From assembly GCA_959018215.1 (NCBI GenBank), contig CAUEKL010000017.1, positions 1 to 19,141 of the forward strand: DNA of 19,141 bases, read 5' to 3'. The notes beneath the pieces were generated by a model, which was not told the origin of the DNA, ran no database searches, and saw only the letters and a program-made list of their open reading frames with translations. Below are positions 1 to 7,185 of the stretch, one piece after another; position 1 is the first letter of the stretch; each line of letters opens with the position of its first letter. This DNA is from an uncultured Gemmiger sp. Its GTDB lineage: Bacteria > Bacillota > Clostridia > Oscillospirales > Ruminococcaceae. Made by a program: the position numbers and the translations under genes.

Positions 1-206
1 CCGGGCGCTTCGGACTTGCCGGATGTACCGGCCTTGAACACGCGGCGGTCCCGGTCCTGTTTGGATTTTTTGTCCGCCTTGCGGGGCTCCTCCTCCGGCG
101 GCCGGGATTCGGTCTGTTCCGGTTCCGGTGCAGGCAGGGACTCGCCGCGTTCCCGTGCCAGCATACGCTGACGCCGGGCCAGACGTTCCTTGTCTTCGGC
201 TCTCAT
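1..206 (-). CDS. Hypothetical highly charged protein, N-terminal part only
   Basis: The reading frame starts at an ATG at 206 and stays open for 68 codons to the window edge, so only the N-terminus is visible. A purine-rich GGAAAGGGG stretch sits a few bases upstream of the ATG, and the gene follows truA by 24 bases in the same direction, so it is probably co-transcribed. The visible sequence is almost entirely charged or proline residues: it begins MRAEDKERLARRQRMLARER, then has acidic and proline-rich runs and ends in a lysine/arginine-rich stretch. Such a region is probably disordered. There is no signal peptide or membrane segment in the visible part. I do not recognise the family; it could be the cytoplasmic tail of a membrane protein or the linker of a nucleic-acid-binding protein. 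No function is claimed. Confidence 0.6.
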   Translation of the reverse strand, partial: MRAEDKERLARRQRMLARERGESLPAPEPEQTESRPPEEEPRKADKKSKQDRDRRVFKAGTSGKSEAP

Positions 207-230
207 CGGCGATTCCCCTTTCCTAAAAAT

Positions 231-1013
231 TCACGCATGGTGTGGTTTTTCGTCGGGTTCCGGCACAAGACCGGGATAGTCCACCTGCACCAGGCAAAGG
301 CCCTTGGCAGGCAGGGTGGGGCCGGCCCGGCGGCGGTCCCGGCTTTGCAGGATGGCGGGGATTTCCGCCGGGTCCAGCTTGCCCAGGCCCGCCTCCACGA
401 TGGTGCCGGCCAGGATCCGCACCATATTATACAGATATCCGTCGGCGGTGACGGTGATGGTAAAGACTTCCCCTTCCCTGCTCACCTCGCACCGGGTGAT
501 GGTGCGCACCGTGTCCCCGTGGGCGGCCACCGAGGACCTGGCGGCACACAGGGCCAGGAAATCGTGTCTGCCCACAAACCCGGCGGCGGCCTGCTGCATG
601 GCCCGCTCATCCAGGGGTTTGGGGATGCGGTGGGTGTATTCCCCATCAAAGGGGTCGTCCACCGCCCCGTTGCGGATGCGGTAGCAGTAGGTTTTGGCGT
701 GGGCGGCGTACCGGGCGTGGAAATCCTCCGGCACCTGCTGCGCCTGCATCACCCGCACATCCGGGGGCAGGTGGGCGTTGAGGGCCAGGGGCAGCCGCCG
801 CAGCGGCACGGTCCCATCATACCGGAAACTGAGCGCGAAACGGCGCGCATGGACGCCGGCGTCGGTGCGGGAACAGCCCTTCACGTCGGGGCGGGAGCCC
901 AGCACCGCCTCCATGGCGTTCTGCAGCACCTCGCAGACGGTCAGGGCGTTGGGCTGCACCTGAAACCCGGCGTACCGGGTGCCCTTGTAGGCCAGCCACA
1001 AAAGTACGGTCAT
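231..1013 (-). CDS. truA: tRNA pseudouridine synthase A (TruA)
   Basis: TruA converts uridines 38-40 in the anticodon arm of many tRNAs to pseudouridine. The 260-residue product is of normal family length. It begins with the typical beta-strand and LAYKGTRYAGFQ motif. It has the catalytic signature SRTDAGVHA with the nucleophilic Asp at residue 51, and a C-terminal YNMVRILAGTIVEAG block that is characteristic of TruA. The open frame runs further upstream, but I chose the ATG at 1013 because GAGGAA lies six bases before it; the other in-frame ATG at 1019 is too close to that site. It begins 10 bases after ecfT ends. The order ecfA1-ecfA2-ecfT-truA is also found in Bacillus subtilis, which supports both calls. 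Confidence 0.96.
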   Translation of the reverse strand: MTVLLWLAYKGTRYAGFQVQPNALTVCEVLQNAMEAVLGSRPDVKGCSRTDAGVHARRFALSFRYDGTVPLRRLPLALNAHLPPDVRVMQAQQVPEDFHARYAAHAKTYCYRIRNGAVDDPFDGEYTHRIPKPLDERAMQQAAAGFVGRHDFLALCAARSSVAAHGDTVRTITRCEVSREGEVFTITVTADGYLYNMVRILAGTIVEAGLGKLDPAEIPAILQSRDRRRAGPTLPAKGLCLVQVDYPGLVPEPDEKPHHA

Positions 1014-1023
1014 GGGCATTTCC

Positions 1024-1830
1024 TCAGAACAGCAGGGTGGTGGACAGGATGATGCCCAGCAGCACCGCCAGGGCCAGGGCGCACTGCACATCCAGCTTGC
1101 CGAAGCGCAGCACCTTCAGACGGGTACGGCCTTCGCCCCCGTGGTAGCAGCGGCATTCCATGGCCATGGCCAGCTCGTCGGCCCGGCGGAAGGCGCTGAT
1201 GAACAAAGGGATCAGGATGGGGATGAGGGCGCGGATGCGCTCGGTGAATTTGCCGTTGTCCAGCTTGGCGCCCCGGGCCTTCTGGGCGTTCATGATCTTC
1301 TCGGTCTCCTCGATGAGGGTGGGGATGAACCGCAGGGCAATGGTCATCATCATGGCCAGCTCATGCACCGGGAAGTGCAGCTTCTGCAAGGGACGCAGCA
1401 AAGATTCGATGGCGTCGGTAAGGACGATGGGACTGGTGGTGTAGGTGAGCAGGCTGGTGCCCGCAATCAAAGCCACCACACGCACCGCCATGAGGATGGC
1501 GTAGGACACGCCCTCCCTGTAAATGGAGAAGATCCACAGCCGCACCAGGGGTTCCCCTTCCCCGGTGATGAAGAAGAGGTTGAGCACCGCCGTGAAGATG
1601 ATGATGGGCACAATGGGCTTCAGACTCTTGAGGATGAGGCGATAGGGGATTTTTGCTACGGCGTACAGCAGGGCCAGCAGCGCCAGGGACAAGGCGATGC
1701 CCAGGGGGTTGGAGGCCACAAACAGCACGATGATATAAGCGATGGTCCCCACCAGTTTCAGGCGGGGGTCGCAGCGGTGCAGCACCGAATTGCCGGGGAA
1801 GTGCTGTCCGATGGTGATATCACGAAGCAT
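1024..1830 (-). CDS. ecfT: ECF transporter transmembrane protein EcfT
   Basis: EcfT is the membrane scaffold of energy-coupling factor importers. It joins the two ATPases to an interchangeable substrate-binding S-component. The 268-residue product has an N-terminal GNSVLHRCDPRLK stretch typical of the family. Hydrophobic segments lie at about residues 24-58, 70-90, 110-130 and 200-215, with a last one at the C-terminus. Two arginine-centred coupling motifs that dock into the ATPases are visible, at about residues 185-187 (ARG) and 226-228 (CRC). The start ATG overlaps the end of ecfA2 by 11 bases and follows a strong AAAGGAGG site, which indicates translational coupling. No S-component gene is present in the window. 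Confidence 0.94.
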   Translation of the reverse strand: MLRDITIGQHFPGNSVLHRCDPRLKLVGTIAYIIVLFVASNPLGIALSLALLALLYAVAKIPYRLILKSLKPIVPIIIFTAVLNLFFITGEGEPLVRLWIFSIYREGVSYAILMAVRVVALIAGTSLLTYTTSPIVLTDAIESLLRPLQKLHFPVHELAMMMTIALRFIPTLIEETEKIMNAQKARGAKLDNGKFTERIRALIPILIPLFISAFRRADELAMAMECRCYHGGEGRTRLKVLRFGKLDVQCALALAVLLGIILSTTLLF

Positions 1831-2734
1831 GGTCTTCCCCTCCTTTCTGTGCCGGGATGGGCAGAGGCTTTTCGGGATGGCGGGCGTTGTAGGCCTTGAG
1901 CACCGTCTTGACGGCGTAGGGCATGGTGTAGACGTCGGTCTTGATGTCCAGGCCCATCTCCTTCAGACGCAGGAAGATCTGGGTGACCTGGGGCACCGAA
2001 AGCCCCAGCTCCAGCAGTTCCGGCGCCCGGGCAAAGATGTTTTCCACCGTGTCGTACATAGCCACCCCCGCCCGGTGCATGACCAGCACCTTGTCGGCGT
2101 ATTTGGCGATGTCCTCCATGGAATGGCTGACCAGCACCACGGTCACGCCGGTCTTTTTGTGGTAGGCCTTGATCTGGGCCAGGATGGTGTCCCGGCCTTC
2201 GGGGTCCAGGCCGGCGGCGGGCTCGTCCAGCACCAGGATGCGGGGCTCCATGGCCATGACGCCTGCAATGGCCACCCGGCGCTTCTGGCCGCCGGAGAGC
2301 TCAAAGGGGCTGCGCTGGAGCAGATCCTCGCTCAGGCCGGTGAATTCGGCGGCCTCCTTCACCCGGCGCCGGATCTCCTCCTCGCTCAGGCCCATGTTGC
2401 GGGGGCCGTAGGCGATATCCTGGGCGCAGGTCTCCTCAAAAAGCTGGTATTCGGGGTACTGGAAGACCAGTCCCACCAGGAACCGGAAGCTCCGCAGGTC
2501 CTCCCCTTCCGCCCACATGTCCCGGCCGTCCACATAGATCTTGCCGGAGGTGGGGCGGTTCAGCCCGTTGAAATGGCTGATGAGGGTGGATTTGCCGCTG
2601 CCGGTGGAGCCGATGATGCCGACGAAGTCCCCCTCCTCAATGGAGAAGCTTACATCCTCCAGCGCGGCGGTCTCGTCGGGCAGACCGGCGTTGTACACAT
2701 AGCGCAGATGTTCACAGCGAATGATTTCAGACAC
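1820..2734 (-). CDS. ecfA2: ECF transporter ATPase EcfA2
   Basis: This is the second ATP-binding subunit of the ECF energising module; it hydrolyses ATP to drive vitamin or metal uptake. All ABC ATPase landmarks are present: Walker A GSTGSGKST at residues 42-50, a Q-loop in VFQYPEYQLFEET, the signature LSGGQKRR, Walker B ILVLDEPAAGLD, and the switch histidine in LVSHSMED. The C-terminal extension is the EcfA dimerisation region. I chose a GTG start at 2734 because GGAAGGAAGGG lies just upstream. An ATG at 2791 would add 19 residues but has no ribosome site. The product is 304 residues. Its end overlaps ecfT, and it follows ecfA1 after an 85-base gap that holds a small CCGGC/GCCGG hairpin. Confidence 0.92.
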   Translation of the reverse strand: MSEIIRCEHLRYVYNAGLPDETAALEDVSFSIEEGDFVGIIGSTGSGKSTLISHFNGLNRPTSGKIYVDGRDMWAEGEDLRSFRFLVGLVFQYPEYQLFEETCAQDIAYGPRNMGLSEEEIRRRVKEAAEFTGLSEDLLQRSPFELSGGQKRRVAIAGVMAMEPRILVLDEPAAGLDPEGRDTILAQIKAYHKKTGVTVVLVSHSMEDIAKYADKVLVMHRAGVAMYDTVENIFARAPELLELGLSVPQVTQIFLRLKEMGLDIKTDVYTMPYAVKTVLKAYNARHPEKPLPIPAQKGGEDHAS

Positions 2735-2819
2735 GTTCGTTTCCCTTCCTTCCGCATGCCGCCCGGCCTTTGCCGGTGAAGCTGCGGTCATTCAGATTCT
2801 GCGGCGTGGTGCCGTTTGT

Positions 2820-3653
2820 TCAGCGCAGCAGGTCGTACAGGGCCTGGGCGCAGGCTTCGGGGGTGATGACATTGGCGGGCATGGGCAGCCCGGCGGCCGC
2901 CAGCTCGTCCCGCAGTTCCGCGGCCTGGGGCACGTCCAGCCGGTAGCGCTTGAGGCGCTCGGTCTGGCTGAACACTTCCTCGGGGGTGCCTTCCATGACG
3001 ATGCGGCCCCGGCTCATGACCAGGACCCGGTCGGCCTGGGCGGCCTCCTCCATATAGTGGGTGATGGACACGATGGTGATGCCCGCCGCCCGAAGGCTGT
3101 GGATGGTGTTCATGACCGCCGCCCGTCCCCGGGGGTCCAGCATGGCGGTGGCTTCGTCCAGGATCAGACAGTCCGGCCGCATGGCGATGACGCCCGCGAT
3201 GGCCACCCGCTGTTTCTGGCCGCCGGACAGCTTGTAGGGGGCCTTTTCCCGGTATTCATAGATGCCGGTCATCTTCATGGCCTCGTCCACCCGGGTGCGG
3301 ATCTGCTCGCTGGGCACGCCCAGGTTTTCCAGGGCGAAGGCCACGTCCTCCTCCACGATGGTGGCCACGATCTGGTTGTCCGGATTCTGGAACACCATAC
3401 CCGCCTTCTGGCGGATGTCGTAGAGTTTTTCCTCGGTGCGGGTATCAATACCCTCCACCAGCACGGTGCCGGTCTCGGGCAGAAGAATGGCGTTGAAATG
3501 TTTGGCCAGGGTGCTTTTTCCGCTGCCGTTGCCCCCCAGCACGGCGACGAACTCGCCGCGCTTCACTTCCAGGCTGACGCCGTCCACGGCGTAGTCCGGG
3601 CGTTCGGGGTCATAGCGGAAGCGCACATCCTGGGCTTTGAGCATGGGTTCCAT
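2820..3653 (-). CDS. ecfA1: ECF transporter ATPase EcfA1
   Basis: This is the first ATPase of the ECF module, which works as a heterodimer with EcfA2 beneath EcfT. The 277-residue product has Walker A GGNGSGKST at residues 40-48, the Q-loop motif VFQNPDNQIVATIVEEDVAF that is very typical of EcfA1, the signature LSGGQKQR, Walker B CLILDEATAMLDPRGR and the switch histidine in SITHYMEEA. I chose the ATG at 3653 because AGGGGGAAA lies upstream; the longer open frame has only a non-ATG start. It begins 17 bases after the methyltransferase gene ends, so both are probably in one transcript. Confidence 0.94.
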   Translation of the reverse strand: MEPMLKAQDVRFRYDPERPDYAVDGVSLEVKRGEFVAVLGGNGSGKSTLAKHFNAILLPETGTVLVEGIDTRTEEKLYDIRQKAGMVFQNPDNQIVATIVEEDVAFALENLGVPSEQIRTRVDEAMKMTGIYEYREKAPYKLSGGQKQRVAIAGVIAMRPDCLILDEATAMLDPRGRAAVMNTIHSLRAAGITIVSITHYMEEAAQADRVLVMSRGRIVMEGTPEEVFSQTERLKRYRLDVPQAAELRDELAAAGLPMPANVITPEACAQALYDLLR

Positions 3654-3670
3654 GACAGATTTCCCCCTTT

Positions 3671-4537
3671 TTATTCCTGTTCCCACACGGCGGTGGCGCC
3701 GCAGGGCACCACGCCCCCGGTGGCCGAGACCGGCAGGCCGATCTCATCGCACCAGGTCTTGCCCCCCTTGACGGGGCAGAGGTTGGTTTTCAGAATGTAT
3801 TCCATCACCGCCGGGCTCAGGCCCTCGGTGTAGGAGTTGATGGCAAAGAAGAGCGGGTCGTCGGTGAGGACCTGCTGGGTCAGGGTGATGAGGTCGTAGA
3901 CGTTGTCCTCCAGCTTCCAGATCTCGCCCCCGGGGCCCCGGCCGTAGCTGGGCGGGTCCATGATGACGCCGTCGTACCGGCTGCCCCGGCGGATTTCCCG
4001 GGCCACGAACTTGGCACAGTCGTCCACGATCCAGCGGCAGGGCTTGTCGGCCAGGTTGCTGGCGGCGGCGTTCTCCCGGGCCCAGGCCACCATCCCCTTG
4101 GAGGCGTCCACATGGGTGACCGAAGCTCCGGCGGCCAGGCAGGCCAGGGTGGCGCCACCGGTGTAGCCGAAGAGGTTCAGCACCTTGATGGGCCGGTTGG
4201 CGGCGGCGATCTTCTTCTGGTACCAGGCCCAGTTCACCGCCTGTTCGGGGAATACGCCGGTGTGCTTGAAGCCGGTGGGGCTGACGATGAGGGTGAGCCC
4301 CTGCCAGCCGATCTGCCAGCGCTGGGGCAGCTTGCGGTGCTGTTCCCAGCTGCCGCCGCCCTTGGCCGAGCGGTGATAGACGGCGTCCACCCGGTTCCAC
4401 AGGGGACTGACGGGCTCGTTTTTCCAGATGATCTGGGGGTCGGGACGGATGAGCAGGGTCTTGCCCCAGCGTTCCAGCCGGTTGTGGCCGGTGGCGTCGA
4501 TGAGTTCGTAGTCCTGCCAGGTATCGGCACAGCGCAT
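3671..4537 (-). CDS. Class I SAM-dependent methyltransferase, RlmI-like (COG1092-type)
   Basis: The 288-residue product has a Rossmann-type methyltransferase core: motif I NLFGYTGGATLACLAAGA at about residues 121-138 binds SAM, VDASKGMVAWARENA follows as motif II, and MDPPSYGRG at about residues 193-201 is the motif IV. These motifs resemble the RlmI/RlmK 23S rRNA methyltransferase group. The PUA domain of RlmI is absent; the first 85 residues instead look like a short beta-rich lead-in. The target (rRNA or another substrate) cannot be told from sequence. The start ATG at 4537 follows AAAGGAG by 11 bases and lies 40 bases after ruvB. The upstream part of the open frame overlaps ruvB and is not used. 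The call of methyltransferase is firm; the substrate is inference. Confidence 0.85.
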   Translation of the reverse strand: MRCADTWQDYELIDATGHNRLERWGKTLLIRPDPQIIWKNEPVSPLWNRVDAVYHRSAKGGGSWEQHRKLPQRWQIGWQGLTLIVSPTGFKHTGVFPEQAVNWAWYQKKIAAANRPIKVLNLFGYTGGATLACLAAGASVTHVDASKGMVAWARENAAASNLADKPCRWIVDDCAKFVAREIRRGSRYDGVIMDPPSYGRGPGGEIWKLEDNVYDLITLTQQVLTDDPLFFAINSYTEGLSPAVMEYILKTNLCPVKGGKTWCDEIGLPVSATGGVVPCGATAVWEQE

Positions 4538-4577
4538 AGATTCCAAGGCTCCTTTCGGGCGTGTAAGGGTCGCAATA

Positions 4578-5642
4578 TCAGTACATACTCTGCTGGCCGT
4601 CCTCCTCGTCGTCGCGCAGGCGGCGGGGCACCGGCAGGTGCAGATGTTCATAAGCCAGGCGGGTGACACAGCGGCCCCGGGGGGTGCGGGTCAGGTAGCC
4701 CAGCTGCATGAGGTAGGGTTCGCAGATGTCCTCCAGGGTGACGCTCTCCTCCCCCAGGGCGGCGGCCAGGGTCTCCAGGCCCACCGGCCCGCCGCCGTAC
4801 AGTTCGATAATGGCCCGCAGGACCCCCCGGTCCAGCTCGTCCAGGCCCATCTCGTCAATATCCATCTGTTTGCGGGCCGCCACGGCGGTGGGGCCGTCGA
4901 TGGCCCCGTCCCCCTGGACGGTGGCAAAGTCCCGCACCCGCTTGAGCAGCCGGTTGGCGATACGGGGGGTGCCCCGGCTGCACCGGGCCAGCTCCAGAGC
5001 GCCTTCCTGGTCGATGGGAATGCCCAGGATGCCGGCGCTGCGGGTGATGATCCGGGCCAGCTCGTCCGGGCTGTAAGGTTCCAGCTTGAGCAGGATACCG
5101 AACCGGTCCCGCAAAGGGCCGGTGAGCTGCCCCGCCCGGGTGGTAGCCCCGATGAGGGTGAAGTGGGGCAGGTTGATGCGGATGCTCTGGGCACTGGGGC
5201 CCTTGCCGATCATGATGTCCAGGGCGTAGTCCTCCAGCGCGGGGTACAGAACCTCCTCCACCTGGCGGGACAGACGGTGGATCTCGTCAATAAAGAGGAT
5301 GTCCCCCTCCTGCAGATTGGTGAGCAGGGCGGCCAGGTCGCCGGGCTTTTCGATGGCCGGGCCGGAGGTGATGCGCACCTGGACCCCCATCTCCTGGGCC
5401 ACGATGCCTGCCAGGGTGGTCTTGCCCAGGCCGGGAGGGCCGTACAGCAGGATATGGTCCATCGCTTCGCCCCGCTGCTGGGCCGCCCGCAGATAGATGC
5501 GCAGGTTGCTCTTGGCCTTGTCCTGGCCGATGTAGTCGTCCAGGGTTTTGGGGCGCAGGCTGTTTTCTTCCACCTCCGCCGGGCCCAGGTCCGGGCTAAC
5601 CAGACGGCTGGGATCGACGGTGTATTCCTGATTCTGTGCCAT
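4578..5642 (-). CDS. ruvB: Holliday junction branch migration ATPase RuvB
   Basis: RuvB forms hexameric rings that pull DNA through the RuvA-bound four-way junction during recombinational repair. The 354-residue product is a standard AAA+ protein: Walker A GPPGLGKT at residues 68-75, Walker B LFIDEIHR at 116-123, sensor 1 in IGATTRAG at 164-171, the arginine finger in GPLRDRFG near residue 178 and sensor 2 in RGTPRIANRLLKRV at 223-236. A winged-helix DNA-binding domain fills the C-terminus. A ribosome site AAAGGAAGG precedes the ATG. The gene starts 20 bases after ruvA. The last 15 residues (acidic, ending QQSMY) are a non-conserved tail. Confidence 0.98.
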   Translation of the reverse strand: MAQNQEYTVDPSRLVSPDLGPAEVEENSLRPKTLDDYIGQDKAKSNLRIYLRAAQQRGEAMDHILLYGPPGLGKTTLAGIVAQEMGVQVRITSGPAIEKPGDLAALLTNLQEGDILFIDEIHRLSRQVEEVLYPALEDYALDIMIGKGPSAQSIRINLPHFTLIGATTRAGQLTGPLRDRFGILLKLEPYSPDELARIITRSAGILGIPIDQEGALELARCSRGTPRIANRLLKRVRDFATVQGDGAIDGPTAVAARKQMDIDEMGLDELDRGVLRAIIELYGGGPVGLETLAAALGEESVTLEDICEPYLMQLGYLTRTPRGRCVTRLAYEHLHLPVPRRLRDDEEDGQQSMY

Positions 5643-5662
5643 GGTACCTTCCTTTCAGGGAT

Positions 5663-6265
5663 TCAGGCGCGGGACAGCCCGCGCAGTGCGATCTTGATGA
5701 TGTCCTGCACCGGCAGGGTATCGTCCACCCGGGCCACGGCGGCGGCCGCGTCGGAGGTGCTGTAGCCCAGGCTGACCAGGGCGGCCACCGCCTGGGCGGG
5801 AGCACTCTGGGGTGCCGGGGCGGCGGCCACATTGCCCGCAAAGCCGGTACCGGCGGCCAGCCCCTTGCCCACCTTGTCCTTCAGTTCCAGGGCGATGCGC
5901 TGGGCCAGCTTGGGGCCCACGCCGTTGGCGGCGGTGAAGGCCTTGTGGTCCCCGGAGGAGGCCGCCAGGGCCACCTTTTCCGGGCTCATCACCGACAGGA
6001 TGGCCAGCGCCGCCTTGGGGCCCACGCCGGACACGCCGGTGAGCATCTTGAAGCAGGCGCGCTGGTCCTCGGTGGCAAAGCCGTAGAGGGACACGTCGTT
6101 CTCGCTCACCGACATGACGGTGTACAGGGTGGCATCCTTGCCCGGAGCGGGCAGGGCTTCGGCGGTGGACAGGGGCACCTGGGCCAGATACCCCACCCCC
6201 GCGCAGCTGATAACGACGGTATCCAGGGTCTTTTTCAGAACTTTTCCGGTAAGACAATAGATCAT
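5663..6265 (-). CDS. ruvA: Holliday junction DNA helicase subunit RuvA
   Basis: RuvA tetramers bind the four-way junction and load RuvB. The 200-residue product matches the family in length and layout: an N-terminal OB-fold beginning MIYCLTGKV, two helix-hairpin-helix motifs (GVSGVGPKAALAIL at about 77-90 and NGVGPKLAQRI at 114-124), an alanine/proline-rich flexible linker at about 135-158, and a C-terminal UBA-like domain that contacts RuvB (from AVAALVSLGYS on). AAAAGGGAAG precedes the ATG. It follows ruvC after 31 bases. Confidence 0.97.
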   Translation of the reverse strand: MIYCLTGKVLKKTLDTVVISCAGVGYLAQVPLSTAEALPAPGKDATLYTVMSVSENDVSLYGFATEDQRACFKMLTGVSGVGPKAALAILSVMSPEKVALAASSGDHKAFTAANGVGPKLAQRIALELKDKVGKGLAAGTGFAGNVAAAPAPQSAPAQAVAALVSLGYSTSDAAAAVARVDDTLPVQDIIKIALRGLSRA

Positions 6266-6296
6266 GGTGCTTCCCTTTTCTTCTCTATATTACAAA

Positions 6297-6794
6297 TCAG
6301 CGGGGCTGGGTGCCCATCAGGCGGCTGCGGCTGCAATGGCAGTGGGCCACCGCCATGGCCAGGGCGTCGGCGGTGTCATCGGGCTTGGGAATTTCCGGCA
6401 GGTGCAACAGCATCCGGGTCATCTCCTGGATCTGCTTTTTCACCGCCTTGCCGTAGCCGGTCACCGCCTGCTTGACCTGCATGGGGGTGTATTCATAAAT
6501 GGGGATGCCGCACTGGGCGGCGGCCAGCAGGATGACCCCGCGGGCTTCCGCCACCCCGATGACGGTGGTCTGGTTGTGCTGGTAGAAGAGCTTTTCCAGC
6601 GAGATGGCTTCGGGCTGGTACCGCTTGCACACATCCAGGATGCCCTCATACACCTCTTCCAGGCGATGCTCAAAGGGGGTATCCTTGTCGGTCATCACCG
6701 CCCCGTATCCCACCGGGGCAAACCGGTTGCCCACATATTCCACGACCCCCCAGCCCACAATGGCATAGCCGGGGTCGATGCCCAAAACGCGCAT
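6297..6794 (-). CDS. ruvC: Crossover junction endodeoxyribonuclease RuvC
   Basis: RuvC cuts Holliday junctions symmetrically to finish recombination. The 165-residue product is of normal length, and the four acidic metal-binding residues are visible: Asp7 in GIDPG, Glu67 in ISLEKLF, and Asp140 and Asp143 in KPDDTADALAMA. The start ATG at 6794 follows GGAGAGG by about nine bases. The open frame extends upstream, but that part overlaps the promoter. As first gene of the string it is read from the extended -10 promoter at 6825-6853, giving a leader of only about 24 bases. The order ruvC-ruvA-ruvB is the common Gram-positive arrangement. Confidence 0.97.
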   Translation of the reverse strand: MRVLGIDPGYAIVGWGVVEYVGNRFAPVGYGAVMTDKDTPFEHRLEEVYEGILDVCKRYQPEAISLEKLFYQHNQTTVIGVAEARGVILLAAAQCGIPIYEYTPMQVKQAVTGYGKAVKKQIQEMTRMLLHLPEIPKPDDTADALAMAVAHCHCSRSRLMGTQPR

Positions 6795-6824
6795 TTCGTT
6801 ACACCTCTCCATTTTAACCGTAAC

Positions 6825-6853
6825 AGTATACCACAAAAACGCTGTTGCGGCAA
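6825..6853 (-). promoter_or_regulatory. Promoter for the ruvCAB-ecf-truA gene string
   Basis: On the minus strand the -35 box TTGCCG (6848-6853) and the -10 box TATACT (6825-6830) are separated by exactly 17 bases, with a TGG extension directly before the -10. This is a strong sigma-A type promoter by consensus. The predicted start lies near 6818, about 24 bases before the ruvC ATG. It is the only convincing promoter seen for the genes from ruvC to truA. Confidence 0.8.
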
Positions 6854-6957
6854 GATTTTGCCCGCCGCCCTCCTCTTTCAAAGGCGCGCTGCACCGTTTA
6901 TTTTTCCACGCGGCGCAGAGGTTTTACAGATTTTTCGAATTTTTTTGAAAAAAGGGC

Positions 6958-6986
6958 TTGATTTTTTCCGCAAGGTTTGGTATAGT
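6958..6986 (+). promoter_or_regulatory. Promoter for tRNA-Val
   Basis: The -35 box TTGATT (6958-6963) and the -10 box TATAGT (6981-6986) have a 17-base spacer, with a TGG extension before the -10. The predicted start is near 6993, about 14 bases before the mature tRNA. The bases between this promoter and the divergent ruvC promoter (6854-6957) are AT/GC mixed and hold no gene that I can see. Confidence 0.75.
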
Positions 6987-7006
6987 ATACAAGTCGCAAG
7001 TCGACA

Positions 7007-7083
7007 TGCGCGGTTAGCTCAGCTGGTAGAGCATCTGCTTGACGTGCAGGAGGTCACAGGTTCGAGTCCTGTACCGCGCACCA
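7007..7083 (+). tRNA. tRNA-Val, anticodon GAC
   Basis: The sequence folds into a full cloverleaf. The acceptor stem TGCGCGG (7007-7013) pairs with CCGCGCA (7074-7080). The D-arm contains TTAGCTCAGCTGGTAGAGC, the anticodon stem-loop has the loop TTGACGT (anticodon GAC, reading GUC and GUU valine codons), and the T-arm contains GGTTCGAGTCC. The 3' CCA (7081-7083) is encoded. It stands alone between its own promoter and terminator. Confidence 0.97.
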
Positions 7084-7087
7084 CGAT

Positions 7088-7128
7088 AAAAGACCCAGGA
7101 ACGCAGGTTCCTGGGTCTTTTCTTTTTG
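7088..7128 (+). terminator. Intrinsic terminator of tRNA-Val
   Basis: A perfect 15-bp stem AAAAGACCCAGGAAC (7088-7102) / GTTCCTGGGTCTTTT (7107-7121) with loop GCAG is followed by CTTTTTG. It begins five bases after the tRNA CCA. Confidence 0.93.
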
Positions 7129-7135
7129 CTTTACC

Positions 7136-7180
7136 ATCGAAAAAGCCCGCCCGTTTCTTATCAGGAACGGGCGGGCTTTT
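7136..7180 (-). terminator. Intrinsic terminator of the LysR gene (probably bidirectional)
   Basis: The stem AAAAGCCCGCCCGTT (7141-7155) / AACGGGCGGGCTTTT (7166-7180) is perfect over 15 bp. Read on the minus strand it ends in a run of five T, six bases after the LysR stop codon. The plus strand also ends in TTTT, so it can back up the tRNA terminator. Confidence 0.9.
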
Positions 7181-7185
7181 GTGGT

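Noticed and set aside
2735..2791. An ATG at 2791 would extend ecfA2 by 19 residues.
   Set aside because: No ribosome site precedes it, while the GTG at 2734 has one and gives the usual family N-terminus.
237..5765. Long plus-strand open frames opposite ruvB, ecf genes and truA.
   Set aside because: They mirror GC-rich real genes, have Gly/His/Gln/Arg-rich products with no known fold and lack ribosome sites.
7007..7180. tRNA-Val 3' end as an integration site for a mobile element.
   Set aside because: No integrase, no repeat of the tRNA end and no foreign genes lie next to it; two ordinary terminators follow.
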